Assembly (NCBI GenBank): GCA_964461295.1
Contig: CAYWTX010000197.1
Span: forward strand, 1-16,548
Length of the DNA: 16,548 nt
Source: CAYWTX01 sp964461295
GTDB lineage: Bacteria > Planctomycetota > Phycisphaerae > SM23-33
Direction: 5' to 3'
Position 1 is the first letter of the stretch, and each line of letters opens with the position of its first letter. The notes under the pieces were generated by a model. It saw only the letters and a list, made by a program, of their open reading frames with translations, did no database searches and was not told the origin of the DNA. Made by a program: the position numbers and the translations under genes. Below are positions 1 through 7,259 of the stretch, piece by piece.

Positions 1-2
1 CG

Positions 3-140
3 GTGGGGTTTGCCGTTCTTCCAACGATGGTGCGCTCGCAGGAACATGCCGGCATTGTTCGGCCGCCCGTCCAGCCGGACAAGAGGGCAGGTCTTCACTA
101 CAGCCGTCTGGCGAACGCCGTTCGACGGAATGCTGAATGA
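3..140 (+). CDS. Possible C-terminal end of an unidentified gene, partial at the window edge
   Basis: A plus-strand frame is open from the left edge and ends in TGA at 138-140, giving about 45 residues. The end is arginine-rich and includes GLHYSRLANAVRRNAE. I do not recognise the family. Two things make it worth noting: the minus-strand flavoprotein gene converges on it, and a GC-rich hairpin (164-182) sits between the two stops. Third-codon-position GC looks lower than in the clear genes of the window, which argues against it. It may be a chance open frame. Confidence 0.2.
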   Translation: MGFAVLPTMVRSQEHAGIVRPPVQPDKRAGLHYSRLANAVRRNAE

Positions 141-163
141 TTGCGCGGAAAAACTTCTGCAAA

Positions 164-182
164 CCCCCCGCCGCGGGGGGGG
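164..182. terminator. GC-rich hairpin between possible convergent gene ends
   Basis: A run of six C, a short GCCGC loop region and a run of eight G form a very stable hairpin 17 bases after the stop of the flavoprotein gene. On the minus strand the stem is followed by TTTGCAGAAGTTTTT, a weak and delayed T tract. It could end the flavoprotein transcript, but it is not a canonical intrinsic terminator. Confidence 0.3.
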
Positions 183-198
183 AACTGCGAAAGTTGGG

Positions 199-1491
199 CT
201 ACTCGCCGCAAGCCGCAAGCTGGCCTCCGGCGGCTTTGTCCCCCGCCAGGTACCCGCTCGAGAACGCCCACTGCAGGTTGTACCCGCCGCACGGGCCGTC
301 CAGGTCCAGCACCTCGCCCGCGAAGTGCAGTCCCGCCGCCAGGCGGCTGCCCATCGTGGCCGGGTCCACTTCGCTCAGCGCCACCCCGCCTCGCGTCACC
401 ATCGCCTGCTCAAACCCCGCCGTCGCCGTCACCGTCAGCGGAAGCGCCGTCAGCAATCCCGCCAGCCGCCGCTGCGCCGTCTTGGGCAGTTCCGCCGCAC
501 GGGTCGCGCCAACCTCGCCCGCCAGGTGGCATAGCACGCCCGCCAGCGCCCGCGGCAGGTGCTCGCCCAGCAGCACGCCCACCTGCCGCCGCGGCTGCGA
601 CCGCTGCCACTCCTCCAGCCGCCGCTGCCACTCCCCCCCCGACTCGCCGGCGAACAGCCCCATCCGCACCGGCACAGCCACGCCGCGCTCCAGCAGCACC
701 GCCACGTCGCCGGACAGGTCCAGCACGGCCGGGCCCGAAATGCCCGTGTGCGTGAACAGCACGTCGCCGGTCCTCGACGAGCCGCGGTGCCGCGGCAAGT
801 CGATCCACACGCGCACGCCGCCCACCGAGATGCCCGCACACTTCGCCGGCCAGGTCTCGCGCGTCACCAGCGCCGCCAGCGCCGGCGTCGGCTGGACAAG
901 CCTGTGCCCCGCCTGCCGCGCCAGCGTGTACCCGCCGCCCGCGCCGCCCAGCCGCGCATAGCTCCGCCCGCCGGTGGCGACGATCACCGCGTCGGCGGGC
1001 AGTTCGCCCCCGCCCGCCACCACGCCGCGGACCTGCGCCTCAAGGCTGCCTTCGGCCGCCTGCCCCGCTGAAGCCGCCATGCCGCCAGAAAGCATCAGCT
1101 CCGTCACCGGCGCCTCGCAGCGGACCTCCACTCCCAGCTTTGCGCACTCCTCCAGCAGCGCCTTCAGCACGTCCGCCGCGCGGTTGGATCTCGGGAAGAC
1201 GTGTACCCCGTCCTCCGCATGGGTGGGCACGCCGCGGTCGGCCAGGAACTGCCGCAACTCTTCTGGCCCCATCGCCCGCAGCGCCGGCAGGATGAACCGC
1301 CCCTGCCGTCCGAACGCCGCGACGAACTCTGCCTCGCCCGCGAGGTTGGTGACGTTGCATCGCCCGCCGCCGGTGACCAGCAGCTTCGCCCCCGGGCGGT
1401 CAAGCTGCTCGCACACGGTTACGCGTGCCCCCCGCCGCGCCGCGGCAATGGCCGCCATCAGCCCCCCCGCCCCCGCGCCGACGATTGACAC
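199..1491 (-). CDS. HI0933/YhiN-family FAD-dependent oxidoreductase
   Basis: A flavoprotein of the HI0933-like (BaiN/YhiN, 'aminoacetone oxidase family') group, about 430 residues, the usual family length. The N-terminus carries the dinucleotide-binding loop GAGAGGLMAA (residues ~5-14) and then the family signature TGGGRCNVTN (~40-49). The C-terminus carries the second FAD-contacting block, FAGEVLDLDGPCGGYNLQW, followed by AFSSGYLAG. I chose the GTG at 1491 because it starts directly before the beta strand SIVGAGAGG. The frame is open further upstream, but that extension is arginine-rich and unlike a protein. The Shine-Dalgarno signal is weak. The physiological substrate is not known for most members. 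It lies ~250 bp downstream of endonuclease V, and that gap shows nothing recognisable. Confidence 0.9.
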   Translation of the reverse strand: MSIVGAGAGGLMAAIAAARRGARVTVCEQLDRPGAKLLVTGGGRCNVTNLAGEAEFVAAFGRQGRFILPALRAMGPEELRQFLADRGVPTHAEDGVHVFPRSNRAADVLKALLEECAKLGVEVRCEAPVTELMLSGGMAASAGQAAEGSLEAQVRGVVAGGGELPADAVIVATGGRSYARLGGAGGGYTLARQAGHRLVQPTPALAALVTRETWPAKCAGISVGGVRVWIDLPRHRGSSRTGDVLFTHTGISGPAVLDLSGDVAVLLERGVAVPVRMGLFAGESGGEWQRRLEEWQRSQPRRQVGVLLGEHLPRALAGVLCHLAGEVGATRAAELPKTAQRRLAGLLTALPLTVTATAGFEQAMVTRGGVALSEVDPATMGSRLAAGLHFAGEVLDLDGPCGGYNLQWAFSSGYLAGDKAAGGQLAACGE

Positions 1492-1745
1492 GCGAGTGCA
1501 TTTCTCACGGGATCTGCCCAAAGACGCCCTCGCTGTGTCAGGTTGGCTGTAGTGCCTCGTTACTCGTGAACGGATGAATCTCCGGCGCCGCGCACGCGCT
1601 GTGTGCCGCCGCGGCGCCCATCGAACCAACTGTACCCGAGCCGCAATCCCGCCGATGCCCGCGCCGCCGCACTGCAAGGCAACGGAAAATGCACAAGATC
1701 GCTTCGACCAGGCAGCCGCGCTCTCCGCGACATCTGGCCAACACT

Positions 1746-2441
1746 TCACCGAGCTGCAACGCCCGTGTCAACTGGCCCGTCCGCGGGCTTCAGCATCGTC
1801 ACCTCGTGATGCGCACGGCGGTTCGGCTCGGGCAGGCGGTACCGCCTCGCGCAGCGAAGCGTCCAGCCGATGGCGTCCTCCAGCGTCACGCGATGCCCGA
1901 CGGAAACGTACAGCGGCCGCACCGCCGGTTGCGTCCGCAGCACGACGCCCACCACGCGGCCGCCCAACAGCAGCCGTCGCCGGCAGCCCCGGCCTGGTCC
2001 GGGTTCGGCATGTTCGCCGCACAGGCGGCTCTTGGCCACGCCGATGGTCGGCAGACCCAGCCAAAGCCCCACGTGGCACGCCAAGCCAAACCCGCGCGGG
2101 TGTGCAAGCCCCTGGCCGTCGCACAACAGCAGCCCCGGCCGGCACGGCAAGCGATCCACGGCCGCGATGACGGCTGGGGCCTCGCGGAAACTCAACAGCC
2201 CGGGGATGTAGGGCATGCGGCATTCCTCGACCGCCGTCGCGACGGCCTGCACCGCCAGCGTCCGGGCGTCGCAGAGCACCGCGCCCGCGACGACCGCCTT
2301 GCCGCCGTCGATGAACGCGCAGTCCGTTCCGGCGACCGTCTCGATGGGCCCCGCCAGGGCCTCGATCCGCACCCCAGCCGCCAGCTTCCGCTGAAGCCTC
2401 ATCGCCTCCCGCGGCGTCAGCGACCAGGTATGGCGGATCAT
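1746..2441 (-). CDS. nfi: Endonuclease V (deoxyinosine 3'-endonuclease)
   Basis: A DNA repair enzyme that nicks the second phosphodiester bond 3' of deoxyinosine and some other deaminated bases. The 231-residue length fits the family (E. coli Nfi is ~223). The three metal-binding acids are present: D40 in VAGTDCAF, E87 in MPYIPGLLSFREAP, and D108 in LLLCDGQGLAHPRG. They correspond to E. coli D35, E89 and D110. The downstream blocks PTIGVAKSRLCGEH and GHRVTLEDAIGW are also family hallmarks, and YRLPEPNRRAH near the end matches the conserved tail. The ATG at 2441 overlaps the stop of the upstream hydrolase gene as ATGA, so translation is probably coupled. A longer frame continues upstream, but only as an out-of-frame reading of the hydrolase. 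Confidence 0.96.
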   Translation of the reverse strand: MIRHTWSLTPREAMRLQRKLAAGVRIEALAGPIETVAGTDCAFIDGGKAVVAGAVLCDARTLAVQAVATAVEECRMPYIPGLLSFREAPAVIAAVDRLPCRPGLLLCDGQGLAHPRGFGLACHVGLWLGLPTIGVAKSRLCGEHAEPGPGRGCRRRLLLGGRVVGVVLRTQPAVRPLYVSVGHRVTLEDAIGWTLRCARRYRLPEPNRRAHHEVTMLKPADGPVDTGVAAR

Positions 2442-3649
2442 TTGCGCCCCGGCTCCATGTACCGGCTGCTCACCAGCAGCCCCCGCTCGTCCACCAGGTT
2501 CATGAAACACGCCGTCGTGCCTTCCGGCATCGCGGCCGAGGCTTTGCCGGCCGCGGCGTCCAGTTCGGCCGACTGCTCCGCCCACTTGCGGTGGAGCAGC
2601 GCCCCGCTGTCGGCCGTGGAGCACAGATTCGCCGCCACCACCCCCGCGCCCGAGCGGAACTTCACCGTCAGGCGATTGCCGTCGCAGTCGGCCTCGGCGA
2701 TCCTCGCCAGCGGCTTGCCCTTGCCGTTCAGACTGTCGGCGAACGCCATGACCTCCTTCGTGCCCCACGGCGTGCCGTAGTTGTGCGTCATCCGCACACG
2801 GTAGCAGAACGTGTCCGGCCCCGGCGTGACGTCCGCCGAGTCCTGCACACACGCCAGCGGGAATGCCAGGTCGTTCGTGCCGTTCACCCACAGCATGGGC
2901 AGCTTGGCCGCCGGCAGGAACTGGTTGGGGTCCCACCGGGCCAGCCACTTCCCCCGCTGCCGCGGGTTCTCGTGCCGCGGGAAACCCGCGTACCCCTTCC
3001 GTTCGCCGAGGAACCCGCAGCCGTACACCGGCACGGCGTACTCCAGCCGCGTGTCCACGCCGGCGACGATGCTCGCCAAGTAGCCGCCCCACGAGATGCC
3101 CATCATGCCGATGCGGTTGGGGTCCACGCCCGCCCGACCGGCCAGCAGCGAGTGACCGCGGATGACGGCCGCAACGGCGTGGTACGGCCACTGGTCCCTG
3201 ATCGGCTTGTCGACCTGGTCCATTCCGCCCCATCCGGGCGGCCCGGCCCACTCGTGCCGCTCGCCGGAGGCGATCTTCCCCGGTTTGGGCACGCAGCCGC
3301 ACGTGTCCATGGCGATGGCGGCGTAGCCCGCCTCGTTCCACTGCCGCACCCACTGGGCGAACGCCGAGCCCGCCCCGCCGTGCACCAGCACCACGCCGGG
3401 CGACTTGTACCCGCGCGGGGCCTTGGCCAGTTCCGGCATGCCGATCCACGCGAACACCCGCGTCGGCTTGCCCTCCAGCCTCTCGCCCTCGTAGAACACC
3501 GCCTCGACGCCCTTCTCGCCCTGCGCATCCGTCGGCCACACCTTCGGCGCCTTGCTCAGTTCCCTCAAGTCCCAAGGTGTCTCGCCCATCGCTTGCGCTC
3601 CCATCAGGAAAGGGACAACGGCAATCGAGAGTGCAATCGGCAATCTCAT
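2438..3649 (-). CDS. Secreted alpha/beta hydrolase (acetyl-xylan-esterase/dienelactone-hydrolase-like)
   Basis: A 403-residue alpha/beta hydrolase with an N-terminal signal peptide: MR, a hydrophobic stretch, then AQA near residue 20 as a likely cleavage site. The mature enzyme should therefore be exported. The oxyanion-type loop VLVHGGAGSAF lies at ~88-97. The nucleophile elbow GISWGG places the catalytic serine at S186. D260 (WVNGTND) and H289 (MTHNYG) are good candidates for the rest of the triad. Similar proteins are usually annotated as acetyl-xylan esterases or prolyl-oligopeptidase-type hydrolases, but the substrate cannot be read from sequence. The start at 3649 overlaps the threonine aldolase stop (ATGA) and has AGGA eight bases upstream. 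An ATG at 3658 is an alternative. The stop overlaps the endonuclease V start. Confidence 0.85.
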   Translation of the reverse strand: MRLPIALSIAVVPFLMGAQAMGETPWDLRELSKAPKVWPTDAQGEKGVEAVFYEGERLEGKPTRVFAWIGMPELAKAPRGYKSPGVVLVHGGAGSAFAQWVRQWNEAGYAAIAMDTCGCVPKPGKIASGERHEWAGPPGWGGMDQVDKPIRDQWPYHAVAAVIRGHSLLAGRAGVDPNRIGMMGISWGGYLASIVAGVDTRLEYAVPVYGCGFLGERKGYAGFPRHENPRQRGKWLARWDPNQFLPAAKLPMLWVNGTNDLAFPLACVQDSADVTPGPDTFCYRVRMTHNYGTPWGTKEVMAFADSLNGKGKPLARIAEADCDGNRLTVKFRSGAGVVAANLCSTADSGALLHRKWAEQSAELDAAAGKASAAMPEGTTACFMNLVDERGLLVSSRYMEPGRK

Positions 3650-4665
3650 TTCACGCATCCTGCCAACGCATTGATCGTGGTGTCGATATCCGCCCGCGTC
3701 ACCGCCAGGCTCGTCACCGCGCGTATCCGTTCCGACCCCACGGCCAGCGTCAGCACCCCGGCCGCCTTCAGCTTCTCGACCAGCGCCGCGGCCGGCATCG
3801 TCCGAACCTTGAAGAACACCATGTTCGTCTCGACGTCCGGCGGGTCCAGTTCCAGGCCCGCAATGCCCGCCACGCCGGCCGCCAGCACCTTCGCGTTGGC
3901 ATGGTCCTCCACCAGCCTGCCGCGGTGGTTCCGCAGGGCATACAGCGCCCCGGCCGCGATGATTCCCGCCTGCCGCATGCCGCCGCCGAACATCTTGCGG
4001 AACCGCCGCGCGCGGGCGATCAACTCCGCCCCGCCCGCCAGGCACGATCCCACCGGAGCCCCCAGCCCCTTCGAGAAGCACACGCTCACCGAATCGAAGA
4101 ACTTCGCGTACTCGCGCTCGGCGATGCCCGTCGCGGCCGTCGCGTTCCACAACCGCGCCCCGTCCAGGTGCAGCCGCAGGCCGGCCTCACGCGCCGCCCC
4201 CGCCACCTCGGCAAGCTGCTCCAGCGGCCAGAGGCTCCCCCCGCCGCGGTTGTGCGTGTTCTCCACGCACACCAGGGCCGTCCGCGGAAAGTGAACGCTC
4301 GCCGGGCGCAGCGCCGCCTTCAGTTCGCCGGCCGTGAAGATCCCCCGCTCGCCGCTCAGCAGCCGGCACATCACGCCCGACAGCGCCGCCGGCCCGCCCG
4401 ACTCGTAGAAGTACGAGTGGCTGTTCGCCTCCAGCACGATCTCGTCGCCCGGCTCCGTCTGCGCGCGGATCGCCACCTGGTTGGCCATCGTGCCCGAGGG
4501 CATGTACACAGCCGCGTCCTTACCCAGCACGCCCGCCGTTTCACGCTCCAGCTCGATGACGGTGGGATCGTCGCCGAAGACGTCGTCGCCGACCTCCGCG
4601 GCTGCCATCGCCGCCCGCATCCCCGCCGTCGGCTTCGTGACCGTGTCGCTGCGAAGATCAATCAT
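3646..4665 (-). CDS. ltaE: Low-specificity L-threonine aldolase
   Basis: A fold-type I PLP enzyme that cleaves L-threonine and L-allo-threonine to glycine and acetaldehyde. It has 339 residues, close to E. coli LtaE. The N-terminus MIDLRSDTVTKPT is the family signature. H83 (EANSHSYFYE) stacks on PLP in the family, HLDGARLWNA holds the cofactor-binding aspartate D168 and R171, and SVCFSKGLGAPVGS supplies the Schiff-base lysine K199. The start at 4665 is fixed by the conserved N-terminus. Its Shine-Dalgarno is poor (GGGTG), and the leader instead contains an anti-Shine-Dalgarno-like sequence. It follows dapB by 81 bp and is coupled to the downstream hydrolase by a 4-bp overlap. It is probably cytoplasmic and part of a dapB-led operon. 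Confidence 0.95.
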   Translation of the reverse strand: MIDLRSDTVTKPTAGMRAAMAAAEVGDDVFGDDPTVIELERETAGVLGKDAAVYMPSGTMANQVAIRAQTEPGDEIVLEANSHSYFYESGGPAALSGVMCRLLSGERGIFTAGELKAALRPASVHFPRTALVCVENTHNRGGGSLWPLEQLAEVAGAAREAGLRLHLDGARLWNATAATGIAEREYAKFFDSVSVCFSKGLGAPVGSCLAGGAELIARARRFRKMFGGGMRQAGIIAAGALYALRNHRGRLVEDHANAKVLAAGVAGIAGLELDPPDVETNMVFFKVRTMPAAALVEKLKAAGVLTLAVGSERIRAVTSLAVTRADIDTTINALAGCVK

Positions 4666-4676
4666 GTCGCACCCAA

Positions 4677-4696
4677 GGAAAGGAGGTCCAGCCGCA
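4677..4696 (-). other. 16S rRNA 3'-end-like (anti-Shine-Dalgarno) sequence in the ltaE leader
   Basis: Read on the minus strand, the leader contains TGCGGCTGGA followed directly by CCTCCTTTC. Typical bacterial 16S rRNA ends TGCGGCTGGATCACCTCCTTTC, so the two agree except for a 3-base gap (TCA). It ends 11 bases before the ltaE start codon. It may be chance, a relic of an rRNA 3' end, or a leader that can mimic the anti-SD. The reverse strand reads as a perfect Shine-Dalgarno, but no plus-strand gene follows it. Confidence 0.4.
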
Positions 4697-4707
4697 ACCC
4701 ACCGGGG

Positions 4708-4726
4708 CCCATCGGGCTGCGATGGG
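4708..4726. terminator. Small hairpin between dapB and ltaE
   Basis: CCCATCG and CGATGGG form a perfect 7-bp stem with a 5-base loop, 20 bases after the dapB stop. No T tract follows on the minus strand, so it is more likely an attenuator or mRNA-stability element than a complete terminator. Confidence 0.3.
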
Positions 4727-4746
4727 ACTGATTCGGCAATCCGCAA

Positions 4747-5547
4747 TCACTTCAGTCCCAGCACGTCCTGCATCGTGTACAGCCCCGGCGGCCGGCCAAC
4801 CACCCACTCCGCCGCACGCAGCGCCCCGCGAACGAACGTGTCGCGCGTGTGGGCACTGTGGCCGATCGTCACCGTCTCGCCGAGGTTGCCGAAGTACACC
4901 GTGTGCTCGCCGATCGTGTCGCCCACGCGGATGGCGTGCATGCCGATCTCCCCCTCGCCACGCGGGCAGTGCCCGCCGCGCCCCAGCACGGCCGCGTCGC
5001 CGTACTCCTTCCCCAACGCCGCGCAGATGCTCCGCGCCAACGAGATCGCCGTGCCCGACGGCGCGTCCTTCTTGAAGCGGTGGTGCACCTCGGCCACCTC
5101 GACGTCGTACTCGCTCCCCAGCGCCCGCGCGATCATCGCCGCCGCCTTCAGCAGCACGTTTACGCCCACGGAAAAATTCGCCGTCTGCACGATCGGGATC
5201 ACCGCGGCCGCGTCGGCCACCTCCGCCTGGTGCGACGGCATCAGGCCCGTCGTGCCCGTCACCAACGCGATCTTGTCCTTGCGGCACGTCGGCAGGAACT
5301 TCATCGTGCCTTCCGGCAGTGAGAAGTCGACCATCACGTCCGGCCGCGACGTCGCGTCGTCCAGGCTCGTCGTGACGGTCAGGCCATACGCGCCGACGCC
5401 GGCAATCTCGCCGACGTCGCTGCCGATCACCTCCAGCCCGGCCGCCTCCAGCGCGCACACGAGGTCGAACTTCTCGCCCTCGATGGCCAAGGCCGTCACG
5501 CGACGGCCCATCCGCCCCGCCGCTCCGTTGATCGCCAGTTTCACCAT
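4747..5547 (-). CDS. dapB: 4-hydroxy-tetrahydrodipicolinate reductase
   Basis: Catalyses the NAD(P)H-dependent reduction in the diaminopimelate/lysine pathway, supplying cell-wall and lysine precursors in the cytoplasm. It has 266 residues, typical for DapB. The nucleotide-binding loop is NGAAGRMGRR (residues 7-16). VDFSLPEGT and VTGTTGL follow as the usual cofactor-domain blocks. The catalytic block EVHHRFKKDAPSGTA contains H155 and K159, equivalent to E. coli H159 and K163. FGNLGETVTIGHSAHTRDTF is the conserved C-terminal region. The ATG at 5547 is preceded by GGAGAGG. It is the first gene of the dapB-ltaE-hydrolase-nfi run, so its promoter should lie in the repeat-bearing gap 5548-5877. 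Confidence 0.97.
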   Translation of the reverse strand: MVKLAINGAAGRMGRRVTALAIEGEKFDLVCALEAAGLEVIGSDVGEIAGVGAYGLTVTTSLDDATSRPDVMVDFSLPEGTMKFLPTCRKDKIALVTGTTGLMPSHQAEVADAAAVIPIVQTANFSVGVNVLLKAAAMIARALGSEYDVEVAEVHHRFKKDAPSGTAISLARSICAALGKEYGDAAVLGRGGHCPRGEGEIGMHAIRVGDTIGEHTVYFGNLGETVTIGHSAHTRDTFVRGALRAAEWVVGRPPGLYTMQDVLGLK

Positions 5548-5630
5548 GGGTCACCATCCTCTCCAAAGAAGGCGTCCACAGATTACCCAGCGCGGCCGGC
5601 GGCCGCAACCAAAGGGACATGTGCCTTCAT

Positions 5631-5703
5631 CGCAGAGAGCGCGGAGGTCGCAGAGAGAAGTTCACTACAACCTCTGTTCTCTGCGTTCTTTGCGTACTTT
5701 GCG
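5631..5703. repeat. Inverted arrays of a 9-bp repeat (CTCTGCGNN type)
   Basis: The right arm (about 5672-5703) reads CTCTGCGTT, CTTTGCGTA, CTTTGCG in perfect 9-base phase. The left arm (5631-5660) is the same pattern inverted: its reverse strand reads CTCTGCGAC, CTCCGCGCT, CTCTGCG. Together they could form a long imperfect stem with an ~11-base loop. The arrays lie 5' of dapB, in the gap that also follows the methyltransferase stop. Confidence 0.75.
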
Positions 5704-5747
5704 CCGAGAATCTTGTTCGCCTGCGAAGGAAAGCATCATCAGCAGTA

Positions 5748-5813
5748 CAGATTGCACAGATAAAGAAGACGAAACCGCGGTCCCCTCCTCGTCCGTGAAA
5801 TCTGTGCAGTCGG
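5748..5813. repeat. Inverted repeat with a 9-bp ATCTGTGCA motif
   Basis: The block at 5748-5761 is the near inverse complement of 5800-5813 (12 of 14 positions, by eye). Its reverse strand continues as ATCTGTGCA ATCTGTACT, two units in 9-base phase. It sits next to the CTCTGCG arrays and closer to the methyltransferase stop. Together these two repeat blocks account for most of the 330-bp gap 5548-5877. I see no gene there. Confidence 0.6.
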
Positions 5814-5877
5814 GTGAGAAGTCCATGGGTCTTCCTCAACGTGGTCGGGGCAGGCTATCGCGGCCGCTCGCCCGTTG

Positions 5878-6510
5878 TCAACGAGGCACTCGCGCCAGCA
5901 GCAGGCTGTGCCCCGAATTGCCCTCCGGCACGAACCGCGTCCACAGCACCTCGAAACCAAGCTCCGCCAGCCAGCGAACGTACGTCGCCTCGTCCGCGTG
6001 CGACCAGAACATCTCGGCCGACTCGCCGCCGACCTCGTACGTCTCCGTGCCGGTCCAGGCGGTGTGCCCGACGATGGCCATCAGATGCCCGCCCGGCGCC
6101 AGCCACCGCCGCACGTTCGCCAACAGCGGCCGCTGCTCCGCCAGCGGGATGTGGATGATGGCGTAGAAGCTGACGATCGCGTCGAAGCTCGCCGGCGCGA
6201 ACTGGAGCGAACAGGCGTCGCCGCACAGGAATTCCGCCTCCGGCACGAGCTGCCGCGCCCGCGCAACCTGCGCCGGCGAAATGTCCGCCCCCGTCACCCG
6301 CAGACCCATCTCCTCCATCATCCCGTCCGCCGGCACGCCGCACCCGCAGCCGATGTCCAACACCCTCGCGCCAGCCGGCAGGACCGCGCGCAGTTCACCC
6401 AGCCACCAAGCGTAGTTGGCGATATCGGCCGGCGTCTTGCCGGCCTGATACGCGACCGACAGCCGGTCGTAGCCGTCGCGAACGACCTGCTTGGGGTCGC
6501 GCTGCCGCAT
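5878..6510 (-). CDS. Class I SAM-dependent methyltransferase
   Basis: A Rossmann-fold methyltransferase of about 210 residues. Motif I is VLDIGCGCGVPADG (residues ~50-63). The acidic end of strand 2 is VTGADISPAQVARAR, the motif IV region is FDAIVSFYAIIHIP, and RRWLAPGGHLMAI is the post-motif strand typical of the methyltransferase 11/25 families. No substrate can be assigned. The ATG at 6510 has GGGGAGG upstream at a rather long spacing (13 bases). An in-frame ATG at 6552, two bases after the nucleotidyltransferase stop, would add 14 residues and is a real alternative. It is the last gene of the close-set run thrC-HEPN-MNT-methyltransferase. Confidence 0.88.
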   Translation of the reverse strand: MRQRDPKQVVRDGYDRLSVAYQAGKTPADIANYAWWLGELRAVLPAGARVLDIGCGCGVPADGMMEEMGLRVTGADISPAQVARARQLVPEAEFLCGDACSLQFAPASFDAIVSFYAIIHIPLAEQRPLLANVRRWLAPGGHLMAIVGHTAWTGTETYEVGGESAEMFWSHADEATYVRWLAELGFEVLWTRFVPEGNSGHSLLLARVPR

Positions 6511-6554
6511 GGTCGCCGTAGTACCTCCCCGGTATGGCAGCGCATCGCCCATGC

Positions 6555-6881
6555 TCACGCCGCCGCGTAAACAACCTCTCCGCTTTCGCGCGCAATCTGG
6601 GCCATCATCGAATCTCCCCGCTCCCACTCCTCCGGCGTCATCGCGATGGATTCGATCGGCTGCCAGATCTCCGCGATGGCATTGGCCATCGCATCAATCC
6701 TCTGCCAGTAGCCCATGCCGTCGAAGTCGGGCGAAATAACGATTACGTCAATGTCGCTGCCTTCGTGCCAGTTCCCCCTGGCGTACGACCCGAAGAGGAC
6801 CAGACTCGACGCCCTCACCCCCTGACGGGCAAGCGCTTCGCGGAACGCCTGAATATGTTCTAGAGCTGCTGCTTTATCCAC
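6555..6881 (-). CDS. MNT-type minimal nucleotidyltransferase (HEPN partner)
   Basis: A 108-residue polymerase-beta-superfamily minimal nucleotidyltransferase. The signature GSYARGNWHEGSDIDV (residues 31-46) holds the GS loop and the two metal aspartates D43 and D45. A third acid is likely E77 in PIESIAM. In characterised HEPN/MNT pairs the MNT protein is the antitoxin and can adenylylate the HEPN toxin. Here the pairing is inferred from gene order and the 22-bp overlap with the HEPN gene. Translation starts at a GTG inside the 3' end of the HEPN gene, which implies coupling. Confidence 0.88.
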   Translation of the reverse strand: MDKAAALEHIQAFREALARQGVRASSLVLFGSYARGNWHEGSDIDVIVISPDFDGMGYWQRIDAMANAIAEIWQPIESIAMTPEEWERGDSMMAQIARESGEVVYAAA

Positions 6882-7240
6882 AGAACAGTCTCCTTCGCCT
6901 TCCTCAGGATGTCGCTGGCGTTGGCCTTGTCAAACCGCTTCTGCAGCGACTGCAACTCGTCCGGGTATCTCGTGGCAAGCTGCGCGTCGTCCAGCGAGAC
7001 CACGAACGCCGCCATCTCGCCGGCAGGCCGAAGCGATACCTCCCGCAACAGGAAAACAATGCTATGGGTCTTCGGCGGTATCCGCCCGAGTTTACAGTGG
7101 TAGAGCCCCTTCGCCGCCTTCTCGGTTGCGAGATGGGCCATAAAGACAGCATAGAAGCTCCGGCCGCTGGCCAGCAGATCCTCCGCCGTGTTCATGTCGT
7201 ACTCGGCCTGCCGGAACCATTCTTCCCAATTCGAGGCCAT
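6860..7240 (-). CDS. HEPN-domain protein
   Basis: A 126-residue all-helical HEPN protein. The N-terminal helix WEEWFRQAEYDMNTAEDLL, the block RSFYAVFMAHLATEKAAKGL (~27-46) and PPKTHSIVFLL are typical of the COG2250-type HEPN group. The candidate catalytic arginine and histidine are R53 and H59 in RIPPKTHSI, giving R-x5-H. The tyrosine that follows in the HepT motif (RX4HXY) is absent. A strong AGGAG lies seven bases before the ATG at 7240. The gene begins 19 bp after the thrC stop and overlaps the MNT gene by 22 bp. The pair may be a toxin-antitoxin module, but toxicity cannot be deduced. Confidence 0.87.
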   Translation of the reverse strand: MASNWEEWFRQAEYDMNTAEDLLASGRSFYAVFMAHLATEKAAKGLYHCKLGRIPPKTHSIVFLLREVSLRPAGEMAAFVVSLDDAQLATRYPDELQSLQKRFDKANASDILRKAKETVLWIKQQL

Positions 7241-7259
7241 GGCGTCGCTCCTCTTTCGC

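Noticed and set aside
1492..1745. N-terminal extension of the flavoprotein or a small gene in this gap
   Set aside because: The frame is open but arginine-rich, lacks a ribosome-binding site, and precedes the conserved first beta strand by more than 80 residues.
2442..3575. An upstream extension of endonuclease V in an open frame (would give ~609 residues)
   Set aside because: The extension is an out-of-frame reading of the hydrolase gene, with G/R/A-rich sequence. The true start is the ATG at 2441, which matches the family N-terminus.
2591..4294. Long open frames on the plus strand opposite the hydrolase and threonine aldolase genes, and similar ones opposite most genes
   Set aside because: They are rich in arginine, alanine, proline and histidine, contain no recognisable motif, and mirror clear minus-strand genes. 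Such shadow frames are expected at this GC content.
4677..4690. A perfect AAGGAGGT Shine-Dalgarno on the plus strand
   Set aside because: No plausible plus-strand coding sequence follows. It is more interesting as the reverse strand of a 16S-tail-like sequence.
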